Below the pieces are notes generated by a model. It searched no databases. It saw only the letters and a list, made by a program, of their open reading frames with translations, and was not told where the DNA came from. A DNA stretch of 12,463 nt, taken from contig CAZHRW010000295.1 in the NCBI GenBank assembly GCA_964535025.1, positions 1 through 12,463 on the forward strand, in the 5' to 3' direction. The position numbers and the translations under genes were made by a program. This DNA comes from JAAYZK01 sp964535025. Lineage in GTDB: Bacteria; Planctomycetota; Phycisphaerae; SM23-33; FEN-1343. Positions 1-6,019 of the stretch are shown here, piece by piece (positions within the stretch are counted from its first letter, which is position 1; every line of letters begins with the position of its first letter).

Positions 1-108
1 GATCTCCTTGGCCTTGTTCACCGCCGGAAGCAGAATCGACACCAGCAGCGCGATGATGGCCACGACCACCAACAGCTCAATCAACGTAAAACCTTTAGAT
101 CGCTTCAT
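1..108 (-). CDS. Type II secretion/type IV pilin-like pseudopilin (prepilin N-terminal methylation domain), 5' end only
   Basis: Only the first 36 codons lie in the window; the gene continues past the left edge. The protein begins with a short basic leader, MKRSKG, followed by FTLIELLVVVAIIALLVSIL, the class III prepilin signal. A prepilin peptidase would cut after the Gly and methylate the Phe, and the conserved Glu at mature position 5 is present. The hydrophobic helix then runs into LPAVNKAKE, the form common in the very numerous planctomycete DUF1559/type II G-like pseudopilins. The ATG at 106-108 is preceded by a strong Shine-Dalgarno GGAGG at 116-120, which fixes the start. The role is inferred as an inner-membrane pseudopilin of a secretion or pilus-like machine. 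The C-terminal domain that would separate GspG-like from DUF1559-like families is not visible. Confidence 0.9.
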   Translation of the reverse strand, partial: MKRSKGFTLIELLVVVAIIALLVSILLPAVNKAKEI

Positions 109-222
109 TTCGCGACCTCCTTCCCTAACTTCCGAATGGTACGCCCGGCGAACAGTGCGCGATATTCGATGAATCCGTCTCCGATGTTCGTTCGACGGGC
201 CGCACTCGGCCGGTGGATGGAA

Positions 223-247
223 GGGGCGGCAGACCACCTGCCGTCCC
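223..247 (-). other. Stem-loop in the pseudopilin leader
   Basis: Positions 223-232 and 238-247 form a 10-bp stem around a 5-nt loop (233-237). One pair is G.T when read on the plus strand and a C/A mismatch on the minus-strand RNA. It lies between the predicted transcription start (about 260) and the pseudopilin ATG (108), so it would be part of the 5' UTR. No run of T follows on either strand, so a terminator is unlikely. The rest of the gap 109-369 shows only the promoter and the Shine-Dalgarno; no convincing small gene was seen. Confidence 0.35.
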
Positions 248-266
248 ACGCCAGCTTACGAACATC

Positions 267-296
267 ATGATAATCCGGACAGACCCGCCATGTCAA
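267..296 (-). promoter_or_regulatory. Sigma70-type promoter for the pseudopilin gene
   Basis: Read on the minus strand, a perfect -35 TTGACA (291-296) is followed after 18 bp by TATCAT (267-272), five of six matches to the -10 consensus. Transcription would start near 260 and give a leader of about 150 nt before the pseudopilin ATG at 108. The motif lies in the gap between the DUF362 stop and the pseudopilin start, where a promoter is expected. It was found by eye and has not been tested. Confidence 0.6.
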
Positions 297-369
297 GAAA
301 ATGTCACGGCTTCGATCAATTTCGGTGAACCGCTCCGCCCGCCCGGGCGTGCTATTGGGATTGCCCCCC

Positions 370-1371
370 TCACCCCGGATGCGTCTCGATCCGCACGTTC
401 CGCAGGTCCCCGTGGCCCAGTCCCGCCGCCGTGGCCATCGCCACGTAGCGGGCCGGTCGCGACAGCGCCACCGGCGGCAGGCCGCGGGCCGTGCGCTGCT
501 GGTGAAGCCACTGCAGCGCGACGCGGTCGACGGCCACCGGGTCGGTCGCCAGCCACACCTCGCGGCCGACCACAACGTGCTCGTCGGCGACGAGGGGGCC
601 GCCCTCGATGACGCACCGGAGGGCGTTGACGATCGTAAGGGCCGGTCGGGGGAGAGCTTCCGTCGCCCCCAGCAGTGAGACGATCGCCTCGTGCACCGCT
701 CCGTCGAGCACCCGCCCCGGCCGGCGGATGTACGGCAGCGTGACGTTCACCATGGCGCACGCCAAGCCCATGATGTTGTGGTCCGTCAGCGACGGCAGGT
801 TGATCACGACGTCCACCCCCTCGAGATACCGCCGGATCTGCTGACGACTGCCGGCCACATCCACCGTGCGGGTGGACCACCCCGGCGGCGTCGCCGCCAG
901 ACCGGTCAGCCCCGGCGGGACGTCACAGCCGGCGACGAGGATGTCGCCGCGGCGATACCCGGCGCGGGTGAGCGAGTCGAGCACCACCGACAGGACGGCC
1001 CCCTCGATGCCCAGTCCCGCCCCGGGAAGCTTCGTGGTCTTGATCAGCAGCTTCTGGCCCGGCCGTGCGAACGTCGCCCAGGCCCTCGGGGCCGACGATG
1101 CGCCGGTCAGGTGGCACAGGCCCTCCTCGATCAGGCGACGCAGACGCACCGCGCGGACCTGGAGGCCCTCGATGACCCGTTCGGAGGCCATCCGCACCAC
1201 CCGCGACCCCCCGGCCGTCGCCGCCGCACCGGTCGCCGCCAGCAGGCGTGCGGCCGGGGCCAGCGCCGCCGCCAGGGCCGCCCGCAGGGAACAGTCAAGG
1301 AAACCTCGTCGCGTGACCGACGATGGATCATGGGGCGTTGACAGGTTCTCCGGGCAGTCGTACGCTTTCAT
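370..1371 (-). CDS. Tat-exported DUF362 domain protein
   Basis: A 333-residue protein whose N-terminus carries a twin-arginine motif, TRRGFL (residues 20-25), followed by an Ala/Leu-rich hydrophobic stretch (about 28-53), so export in folded form by the Tat pathway is likely. The body fits DUF362: KLLIKTTKLPG near 107-116, VDVVINLPSLTDHNIMG near 186-202, then ACAMVNV, and the late ATDPVAVDRVA near 276-285. DUF362 proteins are often linked to iron-sulfur or redox proteins, but no four-Cys ferredoxin cluster is visible here, so the function stays unknown. The ATG at 1369-1371 has no obvious Shine-Dalgarno, but no other Met lies ahead of the Arg pair. The gene is divergent from the uridylyltransferase gene. 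Its stop (370-372) lies 74 bp beyond the pseudopilin -35 box. Confidence 0.85.
   Translation of the reverse strand: MKAYDCPENLSTPHDPSSVTRRGFLDCSLRAALAAALAPAARLLAATGAAATAGGSRVVRMASERVIEGLQVRAVRLRRLIEEGLCHLTGASSAPRAWATFARPGQKLLIKTTKLPGAGLGIEGAVLSVVLDSLTRAGYRRGDILVAGCDVPPGLTGLAATPPGWSTRTVDVAGSRQQIRRYLEGVDVVINLPSLTDHNIMGLACAMVNVTLPYIRRPGRVLDGAVHEAIVSLLGATEALPRPALTIVNALRCVIEGGPLVADEHVVVGREVWLATDPVAVDRVALQWLHQQRTARGLPPVALSRPARYVAMATAAGLGHGDLRNVRIETHPG
1338..1366 (+). promoter_or_regulatory. Possible promoter for the uridylyltransferase-lyase pair
   Basis: A perfect -35 TTGACA (1338-1343) is followed after 17 bp by TACGCT (1361-1366), which keeps the key T, A and final T of the -10 box but matches only three of six bases. 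The start would be near 1373, giving a leader of about 64 nt before the ATG at 1437. The motif lies inside the first codons of the divergent DUF362 gene, so the two transcription units would overlap here. The weak -10 box lowers confidence. Confidence 0.4.
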
Positions 1372-1436
1372 GGCCAGTGAGTATCATCGGCCAGGCGGCC
1401 ACGATCATTGCAGTCATTGGCGGGTGGAGCGAGACC

Positions 1437-2891
1437 ATGGCGACCAAGGACGTCGTGCAGCGCACGTTGGCGGCGCACGGACAGGAACACCTGCTGGCGT
1501 TCTATTCCCAGTTGGAATCGCCCCAGCGGACGGTGCTGCTGGAGGAGATCCAGTCGGTGGACTGGGATCGCCTCGGTCGCCTGATCGCCTCGCACGTCCT
1601 TGGCGAGCCTGACGGGGCCGACCTCGAGGCCGCCGAGCCCCCGGAAGTCCTCCCGCCCGCTTCCAACGGCTCCGAGGACTACCAAGCGGCCCGCCGGCTC
1701 GGCGAGCAACTGCTGGCCGAGGGCAAGGTTGCGGCCTTCACCGCCGCTGGCGGGCAGGACACCCGGTTGGACTTCGAGGGGCCCAAGGGCTGCCTGCCCT
1801 GCACGCCGGTCACAGGCAAGCCGCTGCTGGCCACCTTCGCCGAGCAGGTCCTCGCCACCGGCCGCCGGTACGGCCGCGCGGTGCCGTGGTGCATCATGAC
1901 CAGCGCCACCAACGACCGGGCAATCCGCACGTTCTTCGCCGAGCACGAGTTCTTCGGCCTCGACGAGCGGGACGTCACGTTCCTCCCCCAGGGCATGATG
2001 CCCGCCGTCGGCCTCGACGGCAAGATCCTCCTGGCCGACAAGGGCCACCTGGCCATGAGCCCCAACGGCACCGGCGGCGCCCTGGCGGCCCTGGTCGACA
2101 GCGGCGCCCTGGAGCGGCTGGCCGCCGACGGGATCGAGCAGATCAGCTACTTCCAGGTCGACAACCCCCTGATCCGGGCGCTCGATCCGCTCCTGCTCGG
2201 CCTGCACGCGGCCGCCGAGGCCGACATGTCCTCCAAGGCCGTCCCCAAGCAGAGCCCCACCGAAAAACTGGGCACCTTCTGCCGCATCAACGGCACCGTC
2301 ACCGTCATCGAGTACACCGACCTGCCCGACACCATGGCCTACAGCACCGGCGGCGACGGGCGCCTGCGCTTCGGCGACGGCTCGGTCGGCGCCCACGTGA
2401 TCCGCCGCGAGTTCATCGAACGATTCAACGCCGCCAACGGCTGCCGCCTGCCCTACCATCGGGCGATCAAGAAGGTGCCCTACCTGACGACCGACGGACG
2501 GCACGTTGTCCCCGCCGAGCCCAACGCCGTGAAGCTGGAGATGTTCCTCTTCGACGCCCTCGAATTCGCCCGCACCGCGCCGATCCTGGAGATCTCCCGC
2601 GTGGAGGAGTTCAGCCCCATCAAGAACGCCTCCGGCCCGGCCTCCCTGGCGACCTCCATGGCCGACCAGAACCGCCGCCACGCCGAGTGGCTCGAACAGG
2701 CCGGCGTCGCCGTCCCCCGCGACGCCGACGGGATCGTCGCCGCCGCCATCGAGATCAGCCCCCTGTTCGCCCTCGACGCCGACGGCCTCCAGGGCAAGGT
2801 CGAAAACCTCACCATCGAACCCGGCGAGAAGCTCTACCTCGGCAACGGCCCGCAGGACAAGGGAAGACGGTTTCAGATGTGGGTGGGGTGA
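1437..2891 (+). CDS. UDPGP-family sugar-1-phosphate uridylyltransferase (UDP-GlcNAc/UDP-glucose pyrophosphorylase type)
   Basis: A 484-residue cytoplasmic enzyme expected to join UTP and a sugar-1-phosphate (GlcNAc-1-P or Glc-1-P) into a UDP-sugar and pyrophosphate. An N-terminal helical region (1-95) resembles eukaryotic UAP1/AGX proteins. It is followed by the nucleotide-binding loop GGQDTRLDFEGPKG (105-118), MTSATN (154-159), FLPQG (182-186), PNGTGG (209-214), FQVDNPL (239-245) and EEFSPIKN (390-397), all in family order. The start was set at ATG 1437 because GGAG (1426-1429) lies 7 nt upstream; an in-frame ATG at 1323 would overlap the DUF362 gene. Oddly, the loop reads GGQDTRLD where the family has GGQGTRLG, so two glycines (108 and 112) are Asp. 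The catalytic Arg110 and Lys117 are kept. Substrate preference cannot be read from the sequence. Confidence 0.88.
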   Translation: MATKDVVQRTLAAHGQEHLLAFYSQLESPQRTVLLEEIQSVDWDRLGRLIASHVLGEPDGADLEAAEPPEVLPPASNGSEDYQAARRLGEQLLAEGKVAAFTAAGGQDTRLDFEGPKGCLPCTPVTGKPLLATFAEQVLATGRRYGRAVPWCIMTSATNDRAIRTFFAEHEFFGLDERDVTFLPQGMMPAVGLDGKILLADKGHLAMSPNGTGGALAALVDSGALERLAADGIEQISYFQVDNPLIRALDPLLLGLHAAAEADMSSKAVPKQSPTEKLGTFCRINGTVTVIEYTDLPDTMAYSTGGDGRLRFGDGSVGAHVIRREFIERFNAANGCRLPYHRAIKKVPYLTTDGRHVVPAEPNAVKLEMFLFDALEFARTAPILEISRVEEFSPIKNASGPASLATSMADQNRRHAEWLEQAGVAVPRDADGIVAAAIEISPLFALDADGLQGKVENLTIEPGEKLYLGNGPQDKGRRFQMWVG

Positions 2892-2911
2892 ATGCGCCAA
2901 AAGGATTTCCC

Positions 2912-5203
2912 ATGCGTTGCCTCCTCATCACCCTGACCGCCCTCCTGGTCGCCTGCACCGTCGCGACGGGCGAGACCCGCCGCCACCCGACTCTGTTCTT
3001 CCAGGCCGGGCAGGTGCCGGCCCTGCGGGAGAAGATCCGCACCGATCCGGTGGCCCGCGAGGCCTTCGACGCGCTGGTTCGATCCATTCCGGACGATCCC
3101 GCGATCCTGCTGCCGCCCGACGGGGCCGATATCCGCAACCAGTGGCGGCGGGCCATTTTCCACAGCGGACGGCTCGGGACCCACGCCGCCTTCTGCTATC
3201 TGATGACCGGCGAGCCGCGCTACCTCGCCGTCGCCCGCGACACCCTGCTGACCTACGCCGAGCACTTCGATACCCGCGTGAACTTCCACGCCTTCGACGA
3301 CAAGTCCTACATGCGGATCTACTTTACCGGCGCGTTGGGCCTGCACGCCGCATGGACGTACGACATGATTTACGACGATCTCACGCCCGCCGAGCGCAAG
3401 GCCATTGAGGACGGCCTCCTCCGCAAGATCGTCCGGATGGTCCACGACTCCCGGGGCGAAAACCAGTCGGACGGCAACGCCATGCGGGCAAGCGACTACG
3501 AGTGGCGGGCCGGACAGTGGAACGGGGTGGTCTACTGCAACAGCGGCATCGCCGCGATCGGCTTCGTCCTCGGCGACGAGGCGATCATCGCCCACGCCGT
3601 GGACAACTGGAAGACCTACCTCGCCCGCGACCTGCTCGCCGACGGGTTGTGGCAGGAGGAGGACTACCACTACGGCGCGTTCTGCATGAGCGCGATGGTC
3701 GCCATCGCCGAGATGGCTCACCAGGCGGGCTACGCCGAGGACCTCTGGACGATCCGCGTGCCGTCCAGGCCCCACGACCAGTGGGACTCCGCCTACGCGT
3801 CCACCTTCCCCTCCGAGCAGGATGACGGCGGATATCGCACGCTCAAGCAGTACTTCGACGCGGTGCTCGACTACCAGTACCCCACGCTCGATGCGGGCAA
3901 CTGGGGCTGGCAGATGAACGATGCATCGTTCCGGTCGGGCCATTACGTGAGCTTCTATGAGCTGGCCTGCCGCCGCTACGACGAGCCGGGCTACGCGTGG
4001 TTTCTCGCGCGGATGAACCGCGCGCGGTCCAGCCGCACCATCTGGGGGGCCATCGGCCCGATCCTCCACCACCAGCCGCTGGAGAACGCACCGCCCCGCC
4101 CCACCGCCAGCCGCTGGTACGGCCACGGGCGATGGCTGGCGCTCAAGTCGATCGAAGGGTCCGACTACTGGGGTTCCGACGCGATCTACGCCTTCATGCC
4201 CTACGGCCCCTACCGCACCAAGGCCCTCCAGCGGCTGTCGGTCGACCTGTTCGCCTTCGGCAAGGTCGTCGCCCCGCGGGTCGCCAAGACCAGCCGCCAC
4301 CAGTCGGCCGACGAGGCGTTCTACCTCTACGATGACGCGTGGAACAACGTCAAGGTCGACGGGCAGAACATCTCGATCCGTCGCGGCACGATCGCCGACT
4401 CGACGCTGGCGTTCCACGCGTTCACGCCGGAGATGAAGATCGTCCAGGCCCGATTGCGCATCGAACGATACGTCCGCCCGTCGATCTGGGAAAACGAGAT
4501 CATCGACCGCCGCGAGGACCAGGATTACATCATCTCCCGCACGCTGGGCCTGACCGACACCTACCTGCTGGACATCGCCCGTGTGCGGTTCGTCCGCCCG
4601 CCCGCCTACCGCCACAGTTTCGAGTGGATCTGGCACGGCGCCGGCGAGCTGACCTTCGAGGGCGTCCGCCACGACCAGACGACGCACGACGCCTGGTCGG
4701 CCGTCTGGCGCGACGACGACGGGATCGGTCTGCGCTCGACGATGCTGGGCAGCGACACGTGCCTGACCGTGCCCCTGTGGTGCGCCTCCCCGCTCACCCA
4801 GTACGTCAAGGCCGCCCGCAGCGACCACGACACCGCCTACGTCGTGGTTCACGAGCCGTTCAAGGGCGACCCGACCATCGCCGCCGTCGATGAACTGCTC
4901 CACGACGACGGCCGTGTCGCGGTGCGGATCGCGGCCGGGGCGTTCACGGACATCGTCGTCGTCCGCGACGATGTGGACGGGGCGACCGTCGTCGACGCCG
5001 ACGGCGTGTACCTGGCGGTCGACGGGCCCTACGCGTACGCCCGCCTCGCCGATGAGGCTATCACGGTCCGCGGCGACATCACCACCCTCCGCCTCCGCGC
5101 CGACGACGTCCAGCGCGTGACCGTCAATGGCAAGATGGTGCCCTTCACCATCGACGACGGTTGGGTGATGGTGAGCACGGCGGCTAAGACGCCGTCCCAC
5201 TGA
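2912..5203 (+). CDS. Exported heparinase II/III-like polysaccharide lyase
   Basis: A 763-residue protein with an N-terminal export signal (about residues 1-20). LLVAC ending at Cys15 fits a lipobox, so it may be an outer-membrane or periplasmic lipoprotein; ordinary signal-peptidase cleavage after residue 20 is the alternative. Residues about 35-400 are rich in Trp, Tyr, His and Asn and match an alpha/alpha toroid, with WNGVVYCNSGIAAIG (203-217) and DGLWQEEDYHYGAF (244-257). The later part (about 405-755) is beta-rich and includes WNNVKVDGQNISIR (477-490), corresponding to the heparinase II/III beta-sandwich motif usually written HNTxxVDGQ. Such enzymes cleave uronic-acid polysaccharides by beta-elimination; the actual polymer (heparin-like, alginate or other) is not shown. 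The ATG at 2912 has AAGGA (2901-2905) 6 nt upstream and follows the uridylyltransferase stop by 20 bp, so the two are probably one operon. Confidence 0.8.
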   Translation: MRCLLITLTALLVACTVATGETRRHPTLFFQAGQVPALREKIRTDPVAREAFDALVRSIPDDPAILLPPDGADIRNQWRRAIFHSGRLGTHAAFCYLMTGEPRYLAVARDTLLTYAEHFDTRVNFHAFDDKSYMRIYFTGALGLHAAWTYDMIYDDLTPAERKAIEDGLLRKIVRMVHDSRGENQSDGNAMRASDYEWRAGQWNGVVYCNSGIAAIGFVLGDEAIIAHAVDNWKTYLARDLLADGLWQEEDYHYGAFCMSAMVAIAEMAHQAGYAEDLWTIRVPSRPHDQWDSAYASTFPSEQDDGGYRTLKQYFDAVLDYQYPTLDAGNWGWQMNDASFRSGHYVSFYELACRRYDEPGYAWFLARMNRARSSRTIWGAIGPILHHQPLENAPPRPTASRWYGHGRWLALKSIEGSDYWGSDAIYAFMPYGPYRTKALQRLSVDLFAFGKVVAPRVAKTSRHQSADEAFYLYDDAWNNVKVDGQNISIRRGTIADSTLAFHAFTPEMKIVQARLRIERYVRPSIWENEIIDRREDQDYIISRTLGLTDTYLLDIARVRFVRPPAYRHSFEWIWHGAGELTFEGVRHDQTTHDAWSAVWRDDDGIGLRSTMLGSDTCLTVPLWCASPLTQYVKAARSDHDTAYVVVHEPFKGDPTIAAVDELLHDDGRVAVRIAAGAFTDIVVVRDDVDGATVVDADGVYLAVDGPYAYARLADEAITVRGDITTLRLRADDVQRVTVNGKMVPFTIDDGWVMVSTAAKTPSH

Positions 5204-5259
5204 CGGCCTGCACAATGTTTCCCCTCCCTTTCTTGCGCCGGATGGACACTTGGAGGCGC

Positions 5260-5274
5260 TATAATACCTATAAA
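5260..5274 (+). promoter_or_regulatory. Promoter -10 element(s) for the Cys-rich protein gene
   Basis: A perfect TATAAT (5260-5265) is followed at once by TATAAA (5269-5274), in an AT-rich patch that stands out from the GC-rich surroundings. No well-spaced -35 box goes with them: TGGACA (5243-5248) is 20 bp ahead of the second box, and TTGCGC (5233-5238) is 21 bp ahead of the first. Transcription would start near 5272-5282, giving a very short leader before the ATG at 5302. This suggests independent transcription or a promoter that needs an activator. Confidence 0.5.
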
Positions 5275-5301
5275 CTGAGTCGGATATGAAAGGAGCAATC
5301 C

Positions 5302-5925
5302 ATGAGATCGCGAACCCGGAGACGATTGGGCATGGTGCTGACAGCCGTCGCGGCGGCTTCCCTGGCGGCCGTATCGCTCCATGCCGGTGAGGACAGGCCC
5401 TCAAGCCCCTCGATGGACCAGGGACCTCCGTGCGCCATGCGCGCTTGTGGCGGCGCCATGGGGGTGGCCAAGCCCCACCACGGCGGGAAGCACCTGGACG
5501 GCGTGTGCCCAAAGGACGGCGCCTGCAAGACAGGCTGTGAGTACCTCGGCCGGACGCTCGACGACCTCGACGCGGCAATCGCCGGCGCGACGGGAGCGGT
5601 CAAGGCAGGCGAAACCGACGACGCGCTGGCCGCACTGGAGCGGGCCAAGACCCTCATCGCCACGACGCGCGCAAAACTGAAGACCCCCTGCAAGGCCGCA
5701 TGCCCGAAGAGGGCCGCCGACGATGGCCGACCGGTCAATGCGCGCTGCCCGATGCTGGGCTCGCGGATCGACCCCGACAAGGTGCCCGACCACCTGAAGC
5801 GCCGCTTCGAAGGCAAGACGATCGGCTTCTGCTGCGGCGGCTGCCCGCAGGCGTGGGACAAACTCACGGATGAAGAGCGTCGTGAGAAGTTAGAGGCCGC
5901 CATGGACGCACCGGCCCAGCCGTAA
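5302..5925 (+). CDS. Exported Cys-rich protein with YHS-like C-terminal domain, probable metal binding
   Basis: A 207-residue protein with a basic N-terminus (RSRTRRR), a hydrophobic segment (about 10-25) and likely signal-peptidase cleavage after Ala28 (LHA-GED). The mature part has 11 Cys: 44, 49, 69, 75, 79, 130, 134, 149, 177, 178 and 181. The C-terminal stretch (about 145-197) reads ARCPMLGSRIDPDKVPDHL, then GKTIGFCCGGCPQAWDKL, a pattern seen in small secreted planctomycete proteins related to the YHS/TRASH fold, which binds metal through Cys. A short helical segment (82-127) separates it from the first Cys cluster, which also holds His59, His60 and His64. The ATG at 5302 has AAAGGAG (5289-5295) 6 nt upstream. 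The gene lies 98 bp after the lyase with its own -10 box, so it is probably a separate unit. The metal, and whether the Cys are reduced outside the cytoplasm, are unknown. Confidence 0.7.
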   Translation: MRSRTRRRLGMVLTAVAAASLAAVSLHAGEDRPSSPSMDQGPPCAMRACGGAMGVAKPHHGGKHLDGVCPKDGACKTGCEYLGRTLDDLDAAIAGATGAVKAGETDDALAALERAKTLIATTRAKLKTPCKAACPKRAADDGRPVNARCPMLGSRIDPDKVPDHLKRRFEGKTIGFCCGGCPQAWDKLTDEERREKLEAAMDAPAQP

Positions 5926-5934
5926 ACAGCCTTA

Positions 5935-6008
5935 GCCCCCCGAGGGGCGCCGCTCAACCACCGCCGCCGCGGCTCTGCCTTGCGAGGGAGAGCCGCGGCG
6001 AGCGGTTG
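5935..6008. terminator. Bidirectional terminator-like stem-loops between convergent genes
   Basis: Between the Cys-rich gene (stop at 5925) and smc (stop at 6020) lies a perfect 12-bp inverted repeat, 5965-5976 with 5989-6000. Its loop can form a further 3-bp stem (CCT/AGG). An outer 5-bp pair, CAACC (5955-5959) with GGTTG (6004-6008), extends it. Next to it is a 5-bp hairpin with a 4-nt loop (GCCCC 5935-5939, GGGGC 5944-5948). There is no clear T run on either strand, so classical intrinsic termination is unproven; the convergent position favours a shared termination or RNA-end role. Confidence 0.5.
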
Positions 6009-6019
6009 TGCCGCTCCGC

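Noticed and set aside
1323..1436. Upstream start for the uridylyltransferase at 1323
   Set aside because: It would overlap the DUF362 gene and the predicted promoter, and adds residues unlike the family; ATG 1437 has a well-placed GGAG.
1368..2900. Minus-strand open frame of 510 codons opposite the uridylyltransferase
   Set aside because: It mirrors the real gene, has no recognisable motifs, and consists of Gly/Val/Asp/Glu-rich shadow sequence.
1886..2911. Upstream extension of the lyase frame by 342 codons
   Set aside because: This part overlaps the uridylyltransferase in another frame and is Arg/Pro/His-rich shadow sequence. The ATG at 2912 has a ribosome-binding site and a signal peptide.
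5177..5195. Hairpin ACGGCG/CGCCGT as terminator of the lyase
   Set aside because: Only a 6-bp stem, located before the stop codon, with no T run after it.
2873..5578. Minus-strand open frame of 901 codons opposite the lyase and Cys-rich genes
   Set aside because: It spans two real genes and the promoter between them, and its residue mix is that of an antisense frame.
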